Positions 7,964 to 16,460 of a DNA stretch of 64,000 bases are shown here, one piece after another (position 1 is the first letter of the stretch; each line of letters opens with the position of its first letter). The DNA lies in the NCBI GenBank assembly GCA_029856045.1, contig JAHQWG010000035.1:1-64000 (forward strand), in the 5' to 3' direction. Made by a program: the position numbers and the translations under genes. This DNA is from Promethearchaeia archaeon. GTDB taxonomy: Archaea > Asgardarchaeota > Lokiarchaeia > Sigyniarchaeales > SOKP01. Under the pieces are notes generated by a model, which searched no databases, was not told the DNA's origin, and worked only from the letters and a program-made list of their open reading frames with translations.

Positions 7964-8590
7964 CTATTTCTTTTTTTTCTTTTTGGATGCTGTTTTCTTC
8001 TCCGTCTCCTCCGCCTCTCCTTCGGAAGTTACCTCTTCTTCTTTATAATATTCCTCAAGATCTCGCTCAATCCAATCTTTTTTACCCAAAAATGGTTGTC
8101 TCATTGTCAAACCTAATTTAGCAGTGCGACCGCCCCCCAAGCTAACAGCTATTATACGTGCGCGAACTGTATCATTTACCTCTAAGATCTTTCCGGTCTC
8201 TTTCCCTAAAAATCTATACGCACTTTCTTCATATACAATATAATCATCACATATCTGGCTTACATGCACAAGCGCATCTAAAGGACCAAGTCGAATAAAT
8301 GCACCAAAATCCACAATCTCAACGCAATCACCTTGCACGATCTCCGAGATTGTAGGTTTAAATGCTAAAATTCTAAAAATTACCTTATGAAATGTATTAG
8401 CTGAACTAGGGATTACTATACCTAACCCAACGTCTAATACATCAATAACTGCAATGATAAAACCAAATTCTTTGGTAACCGTACCTTCATAATCATCGCT
8501 GAGTATGATTCTAGCTGAAGTCTTTTTATCTTGCGAGTAAAGAAATGGAGGAATTTCAAGCGTCGATTCAAGAGTTATAAGCTTAAACAT
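7964..8590 (-). CDS. rpo7: RNA polymerase subunit Rpo7 (RpoE')
   Basis: The protein is 208 residues. The N-terminal ~80 residues form the truncated RNP domain that packs against the polymerase core. An S1/OB RNA-binding domain follows around residues 80-170, visible as GDCVEIVDFGAFIRLGPLDA then LVHVSQI. It ends with a ~30-residue acidic stretch and a run of lysines (TASKKKKKK), an extension beyond the ~187-residue average of the family. Rpo7 forms the stalk with Rpo4 and guides nascent RNA. It is the first gene of the minus-strand run with spt4. Its promoter lies in the AT-rich region 8591-8765. Confidence 0.95.
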   Translation of the reverse strand: MFKLITLESTLEIPPFLYSQDKKTSARIILSDDYEGTVTKEFGFIIAVIDVLDVGLGIVIPSSANTFHKVIFRILAFKPTISEIVQGDCVEIVDFGAFIRLGPLDALVHVSQICDDYIVYEESAYRFLGKETGKILEVNDTVRARIIAVSLGGGRTAKLGLTMRQPFLGKKDWIERDLEEYYKEEEVTSEGEAEETEKKTASKKKKKK

Positions 8591-8765
8591 GTTTTTATTT
8601 TCTCTTAATTTATAAGCTTAAAGCACAATAAAATAAATATTTTATTATATTAGAGAAATCATACATACAAAATAATCATTTTACAAAATAATTACTTATA
8701 AGATTGCAATGTAAAACTTAATCCACACACCCACTGAAACACATCTAAATTTTGTTATTAGTTTA

Positions 8766-8798
8766 ATAACAAAAAAATATATTTTTAAAATAATAAAA
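8766..8798 (+). repeat. 33-base direct repeat, copy 1 (duplicated TATA-like promoter)
   Basis: These 33 bases, including ACAAAAAAATATATTTTTAA, recur without mismatch at 8848-8880, an offset of 82. They contain an A-run followed by a TATATTTTTAAAA core like an archaeal BRE/TATA pair. The copy lies in the gap between the diverging rpo7 and roadblock genes. The rest of 8591-8894 shows nothing else I can name. Confidence 0.7.
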
Positions 8799-8847
8799 TA
8801 ATAATATATTTAAAGAATACTCATTAATACTCTTAATTTCTAGATTT

Positions 8848-8880
8848 ATAACAAAAAAATATATTTTTAAAATAATAAAA
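8848..8880 (+). promoter_or_regulatory. 33-base direct repeat, copy 2, probable promoter of the roadblock gene
   Basis: This is an exact second copy of 8766-8798. Its TATA-like core is centred about 30 bases before the ATG at 8895, which would give a leader of only a few bases. Two identical promoter blocks 82 bases apart suggest tandem start sites or paired binding of one regulator. Confidence 0.5.
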
Positions 8881-8894
8881 CAATATCTGGAAAA

Positions 8895-9260
8895 ATGGAC
8901 AGTATCGAAACATTAGACTCTATTCTGAGACAATTGCTTTCATCAATTCCTGAGATTAAAGCTGCAGCCATCGTTAGTGCGGAAGGACTTCCAATCGCTT
9001 CGGCTTTAGAGGCGGGAATTGATGAAACAAGAATCGCTGCAATGACTGCTGCAATAATTTCACTTGGCGAACGTGCCGCAATGGAGTTAAACAAGGGTAT
9101 ATTGGAACATATCCTTGTGAGGGGGACAAATGGCATATTATTAGTTATGTACTGTGGGGAGAACGCCGTTCTAACTGTCTCAACAACCATAGATGTGAAA
9201 CTCGGATTAATAATGCTAGATTGCAAACGATCTGCTGCGAAGATTGCTCAATTAATTTAA
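8895..9260 (+). CDS. Roadblock/LC7-family protein
   Basis: The protein is 121 residues and spans exactly one roadblock/LC7 domain. It has a first helix (SIETLDSILRQLLSSIP), a strand pair (IKAAAIVSAEGLPIASAL), the central helix (AAMTAAIISLGERAAMEL) and a late strand block (GILLVMYCGENAVLTVSTT). Related bacterial and archaeal proteins (MglB-like) and eukaryotic roadblocks act as dimers that hold or activate small Ras-like GTPases. Asgard genomes carry many copies. A Rag/Arf-like GTPase is encoded at 19491-20720, but no direct pairing can be claimed. It stands alone behind the duplicated promoter described at 8766 and 8848. Confidence 0.9.
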   Translation: MDSIETLDSILRQLLSSIPEIKAAAIVSAEGLPIASALEAGIDETRIAAMTAAIISLGERAAMELNKGILEHILVRGTNGILLVMYCGENAVLTVSTTIDVKLGLIMLDCKRSAAKIAQLI

Positions 9261-9465
9261 AAATTTAGAAGTTACATGTAAAATTTAATTGTTATAGGAA
9301 CTAATTTTCTTTTCTTTGTATTATTTATGGTAAGCCGATTTTTGGGTTTTAAATAATTTACTCCAAGCAATATAATAATGGACAGAAAAGTTAGATTTTA
9401 GAGAAAACAAATAAAAATCAAAAGTTTTATTATGTGCTTATAGAAAGAAATAAATTTAAAGTATT

Positions 9466-10509
9466 TTGCACGAATTAAATGATTTCATACTCGGTTTATT
9501 CTTTGCAGATGAGAATAATATAATTTATGAAAATATTAAATTCTCTAAAGAACTTACTGAGTTAAAAAGACAAGAGTTAATGGTACTTCCATTAAAATTT
9601 TTTGGTCCAGTTTTTTTAACTAAGGCATATTCAAGATCTTTTAATTGGGTAATTAAATTTATAGAATCCACACTATCTTTTAAAACGCAAGATACTGAGG
9701 ACACGTCGATTATCCAATCAACGTTTAATCTTAACTCCTCAATTATCACGGATAAAGGGGTTACAAATCTTTTTTCAATTATTGCTTCACCCTATACTGA
9801 AGATATTAATTTTATTTATAAAAAAATGGCAGATTATATTCATCCCGTTTTGCTTCAAGTAAGATCTATGTATCGACAAGAGCTAGATTCAGAAATTAAA
9901 GTTCAAAATTATTTAGATCAAGAGTTAGAGCGAGGTATTAATTTAATTGAATATTCTCTTGGATCCACAAGAAAAATATATTGGAAAGAGCAATTAAAAT
10001 ATTATTGTGTTGGTGTTATAGAGAGAAAGATATCTCGAGATTTGAGTGTAAAAGAATTGAGCATTTATACATTTGATAAAGATGATCCAATGAGAAGGAA
10101 ACATCTAGAAGATATCCCATCCTATTATGTTATGGTCATTTTAACAGGATATTATGAAAAGATGACAAATTTGACTTTGAATATTTTTGAGATGGTAAAT
10201 GTGAATTCCAGCATAAGGCAAATCGAAATAGGTTCAGAAAATAAAAAAGTTTTATATTTAGAAGAATATTCTGAAGACAATGATATTAAAAAGAGTTATG
10301 GTGTCATTTTAATTCCAATGGAAGAAGAATCCGAACATGTTAAAAATAAATCCTTTTATAAGAAGAATTTAAGAAAAATGTTGGATGGAAATATTTCTTT
10401 TGAAAATTTTATCAAACTTATTAATTCTAATTTTACCTTAGAAAAATGGGGAGCGACTTCAAATAAAGAACTTGAAAAAATTCAGGAAATTCTTGATAAA
10501 AAAGATTAA
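9466..10509 (+). CDS. Protein of unknown function, first of a gene pair
   Basis: The 347-residue soluble protein has no membrane helix, signal peptide or recognised motif. It mixes helices (ELDSEIKVQNYLDQELERGI) and strands (KKVLYLEEYSEDND, SYGVILIPMEEE). The N-terminal part (FILGLFFADENNIIYEN) could be the first strands of a longin- or roadblock-like fold, though this is weak. It starts at TTG 9466, since the nearest upstream in-frame stop is at 9457 and no ATG exists before residue 39. The next gene begins 13 bases after its stop with a strong ribosome-binding site, so the two likely work together. Confidence 0.6.
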   Translation: MHELNDFILGLFFADENNIIYENIKFSKELTELKRQELMVLPLKFFGPVFLTKAYSRSFNWVIKFIESTLSFKTQDTEDTSIIQSTFNLNSSIITDKGVTNLFSIIASPYTEDINFIYKKMADYIHPVLLQVRSMYRQELDSEIKVQNYLDQELERGINLIEYSLGSTRKIYWKEQLKYYCVGVIERKISRDLSVKELSIYTFDKDDPMRRKHLEDIPSYYVMVILTGYYEKMTNLTLNIFEMVNVNSSIRQIEIGSENKKVLYLEEYSEDNDIKKSYGVILIPMEEESEHVKNKSFYKKNLRKMLDGNISFENFIKLINSNFTLEKWGATSNKELEKIQEILDKKD

Positions 10510-10522
10510 GGGAGGTTAAAAG

Positions 10523-11131
10523 ATGGATAAAACAGATAATCCTTATAATATTGATAGAGCGCGACTTTTGGATAACTATCGGATTACTGAAAACATTTTA
10601 AAGAGTTCGGAAAAAAATGAAATCAAAATAATTGCACAATGGTTAGTTAATAATCAATCAGCAGGACCTTCTCAAGAAATTAATGTAGAGATAATTAATT
10701 ATTATAGTAAATATTTAAAAAAAGATAAAACTCTTTTAGATTTTGCTCTTGAATGGATTAGAGCGCAAAAGATTAGGAGAGAATATATATTAAATTTAAT
10801 TAAAACGAATTTTCCTAGTAATAACTTAAATCTTGTAATTGACCATTTTATTTCGTCCTTCTTTCTCAAGTATTATGAAATTTTAAGGGATTTATTTACA
10901 GATACGATTCAAGAATACGAACTCAGCGCACTTTTAGAAATTTTATTTGCCTCGGAAAGAGAGCAAAATTTTATTTTTGAAAATCACATGGAAAAGCATA
11001 AAAACAATCCACAATGTCCTACACTTTTTAAAGGTTCAGAAAGAATTGATACAAGTATTCTAACGCTAAGATCTGGACTTGCAAACATAATTCTAAGAGA
11101 TTATGAACCGATAGTTCAAATTCCTCCTTGA
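10523..11131 (+). CDS. Protein of unknown function, second of a gene pair
   Basis: The product has 202 residues and is nearly all helical by appearance, with no cysteines in zinc-like spacing and no membrane segment. A clear Shine-Dalgarno (GGGAGGT) stands 7 bases before ATG 10523, one of the better ones in the window. It directly follows the unknown gene at 9466 and precedes an M29 aminopeptidase by 68 bases. I recognise no family and offer no function. Confidence 0.6.
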   Translation: MDKTDNPYNIDRARLLDNYRITENILKSSEKNEIKIIAQWLVNNQSAGPSQEINVEIINYYSKYLKKDKTLLDFALEWIRAQKIRREYILNLIKTNFPSNNLNLVIDHFISSFFLKYYEILRDLFTDTIQEYELSALLEILFASEREQNFIFENHMEKHKNNPQCPTLFKGSERIDTSILTLRSGLANIILRDYEPIVQIPP

Positions 11132-11199
11132 AAAATTACATATTCTGTAAAGAACTTAAGATAAGTAACTATAACTACTACTTATCTTTATAGGTAAAT

Positions 11200-12309
11200 A
11201 TGATTATTCCTTTATATGAAAAGTTAGCACGATTAGTTGTTGAATATTCATTAGAGATCAAAAAAGGTCAGAGAATTATAATAAGGGGTCCAAGTAATGC
11301 AGAAGCTCTCTTTCAAGCTCTTTATTTGGAAGTTGTTAAGGTTGGAGCCCATCCAATGCTTGAAGTAGAACTTGAAGGAACACATGAGCTTTTCTTAAAA
11401 TATGCTTCTGAGGAGCAGTTGTTATATGTTGATAATCTTGAAAGATTAGTAAGGAAAGAATTTGATGGCTTTATTGTAATACGTTCAGATTATAATACAC
11501 GTAGATTAAGTACTATTGATCCCAAATTAATTGCGACCTATACAGGAGCACCGGCAAGAAAAGAATTAAGAGATATTTTTGAGACTAGAGTTGTGAAAGG
11601 GGAGTTGAAGTGGGCTTTAATTCCATTTCCATGTCATGCTTATGCTCAAGAAGCAAATATGGATTTATTTTCATATACAGAGTTTGTAGAAAAAGCATTA
11701 TTATTAGATAAAGAAGACCCGGTTGAGGAGTGGAGAAAAGTAGAGAAGGAACAAGATAAAATTGTGGATTACTTGAATAAAGTTGAGGAAATACATGTAA
11801 TTGGCGAAGATACCGATTTAACTCTATTAGTTAAGGGAAGAACATGGATAAATTGTTGCGGGCGCCTTAACTTACCTGATGGAGAGGTTTTTACGGGTCC
11901 AGTGGAAGATTCTGTGAATGGACACATTCGTTTCACTTATCCCGGGATTTATGCTGGCAATGAGATTGAAAATATCTATTTAGAATTTAAAGATGGAGAG
12001 GTAGTGCGCGCTACTGCTGATAAAGGTGAAGGATTGCTTAACGAATTACTTAATATTGAGAATGCTAGAAGATTGGGAGAATTTGCAGTTGGAACAAATT
12101 ATGGTATTACCCAATTTACCCGAAACATGTTATTTGATGAGAAGATTGGTGGAACCTTGCATTGTGCGATTGGATTGGGATTTAAGCAAACAGGTTCGAA
12201 AAATATGTGTGCTTTGCACTGGGATATCTTAAAAGATATGCGAATTCCTGGTTCGCAAATATATGCTGATGATAAACTAATCTATGAAGAAGGAAAGTGG
12301 AAGATTTAA
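11200..12309 (+). CDS. M29-family metallo-aminopeptidase
   Basis: This 369-residue protein fits the thermophilic aminopeptidase family M29 (AmpS/aminopeptidase T), which removes N-terminal residues using two metal ions. The region NLPDGEVFTGPVEDSVNG carries the first metal-binding Glu and the family signature. RRLGEFAVGTN supplies the second Glu, FDEKIGGTLHCAIG includes a metal-site His, and ALHWDIL gives the final His/Asp pair. Length is normal (about 370-410). Cytosolic, with no signal peptide. Most likely peptide recycling. Its stop lies 16 bases from the convergent MFS gene. Confidence 0.9.
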   Translation: MIIPLYEKLARLVVEYSLEIKKGQRIIIRGPSNAEALFQALYLEVVKVGAHPMLEVELEGTHELFLKYASEEQLLYVDNLERLVRKEFDGFIVIRSDYNTRRLSTIDPKLIATYTGAPARKELRDIFETRVVKGELKWALIPFPCHAYAQEANMDLFSYTEFVEKALLLDKEDPVEEWRKVEKEQDKIVDYLNKVEEIHVIGEDTDLTLLVKGRTWINCCGRLNLPDGEVFTGPVEDSVNGHIRFTYPGIYAGNEIENIYLEFKDGEVVRATADKGEGLLNELLNIENARRLGEFAVGTNYGITQFTRNMLFDEKIGGTLHCAIGLGFKQTGSKNMCALHWDILKDMRIPGSQIYADDKLIYEEGKWKI

Positions 12310-12325
12310 ATAAGCAATAAAAAAG

Positions 12326-13969
12326 TTATTCCATAAAAACTGAATATTTTTGGACAAAATATTTTTTTACTAGATAGCTAGTAGGTTTAAAAGGATTAAT
12401 GTGTCCTTTAAAATTTTTTAGTTCTTTCTCAAATTTTTGTTCAAATTCTTTTGAAAAATCATCGAGTTTTTTCAGTAATATTGGTAAATCCATGCTTGAG
12501 ATTAAAGCGGCGATATGATATTTTCCGTAGGAAAAAAACAAGTTTACTCCTTCTTTTTTAATCTTTCTAAGTTGTTTTTTACTCATTGTTATTTCATTAA
12601 TTATAGTGATTACTCCAGTAAGACCGCCAGAAATCAGATCTTCGTCCATTTCAAATCGTTCGATTTTTATTTTGGATTTACTATCTTTTTCTAAGTTATG
12701 AAAATAAAGACAAATGCCATCATAATTGAATATATAAAGATTTTTAATAGTGGAAGCCCATTGAAGTTCTTTAGAGACTAAGAATTCTTTCATTCCCATC
12801 ATCCAAACGAGAAGAATAACTAGAAGAAATGAGTTTATTCGATCAGGGAACTCAGGTATTATCAGATTCAAATCGGGGTTGGCGTTATATAATCCATTTA
12901 TCCATTTACTAAAAACATATCCAAGGACAATTCCAATGAACATTAAAGACATTAAAAGCCCATTAATTCGCCCTCTGTATTTTAATTTCCCTCTTTCTGT
13001 TGAAAAATCTCCGGATACTGTAAAAATGGCGAGTAAAAGCGGTGTAATTGAGAACCCATAATGTATTGAGAGATAGATTTTTTTAGGTATGCCATATATT
13101 ACTTCTGCTTCAACAAATGAACCATAGGATATAAGGAAAAATGAAAGAACTAAAATTCCCAAGACAATTGCATATTTTCGACCAATGTTATCTAAAAACC
13201 AGCCTGCCGCCAGTAAATAAAAAAAAGAGGCGATTGCGAATGTTATAATATCCAAGTCAAAACCATAACGTGCGAGTAAATCACCTAAAATAAAACTTAA
13301 TACTGTGAAACTGGAAGAGTATCGAAAAAAATGCTTCTCAAAAATAATTTTCATATATTTTTCATCAGATATAAGTCTTTCTTCAGTTTCTATATACTTA
13401 TAAGATCTTGAATACCAATAAATAATAATTAAAAGAACAGCTTCTACAATGAAAAGATAGGGATATAGGAACTCAAAGAATATAAAAGCAATTCCAATTA
13501 AACCTACAATGGAACATGAAATTATCAGAAAAGCCGTTACTCTTCCTCTATTAAGGATATTGGTTTCATGAATTAATGTTGTAAACCATAATACAACTAG
13601 TTGAGGTAATGTAAAAAGTATAATAAATAAACCAATATAATCAAAAATGGTACCAGTAAAATTAGTTAAGAACAGTCCTATAATGCAAATTAGTAAGGTT
13701 ATATTATAAAACCTTGTTTTATTCTTTATTTTATCACCAAGACAACCAGAAGCAAGAAAACTGAGAGAAACCACAATTAATAGAGTGATTCTTTCAGGAT
13801 CCAAAGCAAACCCCTCCCCAGTTAAGGCAACATATTTGAAGAGAAGAACTTCGGTGATTATTATAATTGCAAAACTAGAGAGTATTAAATAAATAAAAGA
13901 AATCTTAGGCAAATTTATATCTCTTATAAATGTTTTTCTAATCCAGGTCTTGATGGAATCTTTATTCAT
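12326..13969 (-). CDS. MFS-type membrane protein fused to a longin-like cytosolic domain
   Basis: The protein is 547 residues. Residues ~20-405 form about 12 hydrophobic helices in two halves. Between halves lies a basic loop (SRSYKYIETEERLISDEK), and GWFLDNIGRKYAIVLG resembles the MFS signature 'GxLaDrxGRrx'. Residues ~405-547 are soluble: LYIFNYDGICLYFHNL, DEDLISGGLTGVITIINEI, GVNLFFSYGKYHIAALIS, then an amphipathic helix rich in K, E and F. That order (strand, strand, helix, strand, strand, helix) resembles the longin/roadblock-like sensor domains common in Asgard archaea. The substrate is unknown. The domain assignment at the C-terminus is by eye and moderate. Confidence 0.65.
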   Translation of the reverse strand: MNKDSIKTWIRKTFIRDINLPKISFIYLILSSFAIIIITEVLLFKYVALTGEGFALDPERITLLIVVSLSFLASGCLGDKIKNKTRFYNITLLICIIGLFLTNFTGTIFDYIGLFIILFTLPQLVVLWFTTLIHETNILNRGRVTAFLIISCSIVGLIGIAFIFFEFLYPYLFIVEAVLLIIIYWYSRSYKYIETEERLISDEKYMKIIFEKHFFRYSSSFTVLSFILGDLLARYGFDLDIITFAIASFFYLLAAGWFLDNIGRKYAIVLGILVLSFFLISYGSFVEAEVIYGIPKKIYLSIHYGFSITPLLLAIFTVSGDFSTERGKLKYRGRINGLLMSLMFIGIVLGYVFSKWINGLYNANPDLNLIIPEFPDRINSFLLVILLVWMMGMKEFLVSKELQWASTIKNLYIFNYDGICLYFHNLEKDSKSKIKIERFEMDEDLISGGLTGVITIINEITMSKKQLRKIKKEGVNLFFSYGKYHIAALISSMDLPILLKKLDDFSKEFEQKFEKELKNFKGHINPFKPTSYLVKKYFVQKYSVFME

Positions 13970-14053
13970 TATTCTCTTTTAAAATTAATTTGTATATTAT
14001 CTTTTCTGTATATCTTTTATTTAATATTTATGTCAAAATGAAAGTAATTATTC

Positions 14054-14069
14054 AAATAATTAATTATTT
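14054..14069. promoter_or_regulatory. Perfect 16-base AT palindrome upstream of the MFS-longin gene
   Basis: AAATAATTAATTATTT is self-complementary and lies 85 bases before the start of the minus-strand MFS gene (13969). A/T-only palindromes occur by chance in this DNA, so an operator role is only a possibility. No other gene is visible between 13970 and 14125. Confidence 0.2.
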
Positions 14070-14125
14070 TGTCAAATAAATGATTATTTCAAAAAGACAT
14101 TTTTAAAAAAGTAAAAATGGAAATT

Positions 14126-14998
14126 TTAATTCTTGGGCATTTTCTCTTTACTTTTTTCGATTTTAATTAGTAGATATCCTACAAGCCGATGGCTTATTAC
14201 TTGTATGAATGATAATAACCACCACCAGCGAGGAATAAATATTTCTCTTTTATATTTACGTGATGCCTTTAGTACAAGTTTTGCTATATCTCTAGCTTCA
14301 ACGTATTTGTATAAAAAACCTCTTTTTTGGTATTTTTCAACCCATTTTTTCAATTCTGGAGATCTCTCCCAAAACTTGGTACTTGCCGGAGCAGGACAAA
14401 TAGTGATTACTTGAATATTATGATTTTGCATTTTATACTCCAATCGAATTGAATCTGCCATTCCAACGATTGCATATTTGCTCATTGAGTAAGCTGCCAT
14501 ATTAGGAATACCTGCCTTTCCCGCTGAACTTGAAGTGAAAATTAGTTGACCTTCTCGTTTATCAGGAAATTCTTCAGTTGGAGCAGAACGACCAATGTAA
14601 GGAAATGCTGCTTGAAGAACGAGCCATATACCATCAACATTTACGGACATTATTCTTCGATATTCTTTAAATGTTCCACCATTTGTTATGGAACAAATAT
14701 CACCAATTCCAGCATTATTATATAAAATATCTATATACTTCTCTTTTTCACCAATGCTTTGAATAACCGATTCCACCTGTTCAGGATTTAGAACATCAAA
14801 TGCAAATGCTTCCACATACTCAGCTCCGAGTTCTTTTATTTCTTTTACTAATTCATTAAGCGCTGGACCTGGTAGATCTAACAAATACATCCGCATTCCT
14901 AATGGTGCAAAATGACGGCAGACCTCACTACCAATATCTCCACTTGCTCCAGTTATTACAAATGTCTTTCCTTTATACCATTTCTTTTTCATAATCAT
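14126..14998 (-). CDS. Short-chain dehydrogenase/reductase
   Basis: This is a classical SDR of 290 residues. FVITGASGDIGSEVCRHF is the NAD(P)-binding TGxxxGxG loop, LYNNAGIGDI the NNAG motif, and FTSSSAGKAG with AAYSMSKYAIVG gives the catalytic Ser and the YxxxK pair. A hydrophobic/basic C-terminal tail (WWWLLSFIQVISHRLVGYLLI) may attach it to the membrane, as in SDRs acting on lipids or retinoid-like substrates. Substrate cannot be read from sequence. It is transcribed divergently from the polyprenol-kinase-like membrane protein at 15200, so a role in lipid metabolism is plausible but inferred. Confidence 0.88.
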   Translation of the reverse strand: MIMKKKWYKGKTFVITGASGDIGSEVCRHFAPLGMRMYLLDLPGPALNELVKEIKELGAEYVEAFAFDVLNPEQVESVIQSIGEKEKYIDILYNNAGIGDICSITNGGTFKEYRRIMSVNVDGIWLVLQAAFPYIGRSAPTEEFPDKREGQLIFTSSSAGKAGIPNMAAYSMSKYAIVGMADSIRLEYKMQNHNIQVITICPAPASTKFWERSPELKKWVEKYQKRGFLYKYVEARDIAKLVLKASRKYKREIFIPRWWWLLSFIQVISHRLVGYLLIKIEKSKEKMPKN

Positions 14999-15199
14999 AA
15001 ACTTTTTTTAATTTTAAGATCTTATTTTTGTGTAAGAATCTCTATAGCATATTTTTTAGTGATTTTATTTAAACTTAAGAGTATTTAAAAATTTTGTCAA
15101 AAAGACCTTTTATTATTATTAATTACTTAGATGAGTGAATTAGTCAATAATACTAACAATTACAAAAGATTTTTTATAAATCAATGGCTTCAATGATCA

Positions 15200-16297
15200 A
15201 TGGCTTCATTAATTGATTTATTCATAATTTTACCTTTTATTGCTCTTTTAATTTACTTTCAAGTAAAAATTATAAAATATTCCCGCGATAAAAACGCAAA
15301 ATTTTATTGCAAAATACTATTAGTGCTCTATATTATTATAGTTTTTACCTTTTTCTTAAATGTAGATTACAAATTTCCAGCAGGTTTTGCAATGTGGTTA
15401 GGTATGGGGATAATTCTTGGTTATTTTGGTCTTTATAATTTGATAAATATAAAATTCCTTCATAGACAACAAGAAATAAAAGAAATTGACAAGGAATTTC
15501 AAGAATTCAGAGCTAATACACATGAGTATATAAGAAAATTTTTTCATTTCTTCTTTTTTGGAGGGGTTTTATTAGATGTTATCATTTTTAACACAATTAC
15601 TATTGCTCTATTAGAAAATATTCCAGGTTTTGCAGAATTTTGCAATATAAATCCATTTTGGCCAGGTTTTGATTTTTTAATTACACCAAAATATATATCA
15701 CCAACTCTAGTTGATATCAGTGTAATGGTATTTTTTATGATTGGTGTACCTTTTGCGATAATTTTAGAATTTTTTAGGTTAAGTCCAAATATGGGTATCC
15801 CATTTTATAGGTTATTTAAGAAAAGTTTAAGACCTTCAGAACAATACAACGTTGGGCACTATTATTACTTCATATTTGGTATTTTTATGGCATCTATTTT
15901 TCTACCAATTGCTTGTACATTTGGAATACTCTGTCTCCTATGTTTTGGTGATACATTTGCCTCTATAATTGGTAAAAAGATTGGAAAGCATAAGATAAAA
16001 TGGGAATCTGAAAAATCATGGGAGGGAACTATAAGTGGCTCCATAATAACATTTATTACTTCTTACTTCTTTATTGGCTGGGAATTAGCAATTATATTAA
16101 CTCTAATTTTTGGTATTTTTGATATGATTACGCCCAATTTACTAAAGATATCTGATAATTTATTATATCCATTATTAGCTGGCATCATCTTGTACTTAAT
16201 AGTTGTAATATTTGGTTATCAAATTCACGCGCCGATTGCAGATATTTTCGCACATTTTAATGAATGGTATGCAATGTTTTACCCGGAGTGGGCTTAA
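15200..16297 (+). CDS. Dolichol/phytol kinase-like (SEC59/DGK1/VTE5) membrane protein
   Basis: The protein is 365 residues with about nine hydrophobic helices. It carries EYIRKFFHFFFFG, the RKxxHF motif that opens the catalytic half of CTP-dependent polyprenol kinases, then CFGDTFASIIGKKIGKHKIK and EKSWEGTISGS. These are the GDxxAxxxGxxxG...K(S/T)xEG motifs shared by dolichol kinase, phytol kinase and CDP-lipid synthases. The most likely role is phosphorylating a polyprenol or isoprenoid alcohol, possibly to recycle the lipid carrier used by AglB (47010-50888). The true start ATG 15200 follows a 13-base tandem duplication (15180-15192 and 15196-15208). That duplication creates an out-of-frame decoy ATG at 15184, reading MASMINGFIN and stopping at 15216. 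Confidence 0.75.
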   Translation: MASLIDLFIILPFIALLIYFQVKIIKYSRDKNAKFYCKILLVLYIIIVFTFFLNVDYKFPAGFAMWLGMGIILGYFGLYNLINIKFLHRQQEIKEIDKEFQEFRANTHEYIRKFFHFFFFGGVLLDVIIFNTITIALLENIPGFAEFCNINPFWPGFDFLITPKYISPTLVDISVMVFFMIGVPFAIILEFFRLSPNMGIPFYRLFKKSLRPSEQYNVGHYYYFIFGIFMASIFLPIACTFGILCLLCFGDTFASIIGKKIGKHKIKWESEKSWEGTISGSIITFITSYFFIGWELAIILTLIFGIFDMITPNLLKISDNLLYPLLAGIILYLIVVIFGYQIHAPIADIFAHFNEWYAMFYPEWA

Positions 16298-16460
16298 TGT
16301 CCGGAAATTTTTCTAATTTCTCTTTTTTTAAAAAAGAAGTTTAATTTTTCTTTAGATGATAATTTTCCTTTAAAAAGAGGATAAAAACGAATTTTTATTA
16401 ACCTTTTTTTAATTTTTAATATTATTTATTATTTGAAAATAATTCTCTCAAAATAATTCT

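Noticed and set aside
9466-11131. Two unknown genes after the roadblock gene as a GTPase-regulatory operon
   Set aside because: They are separated from the roadblock gene by 205 bases and show no convincing longin, roadblock or GTPase-activating motif, so only adjacency would support it.
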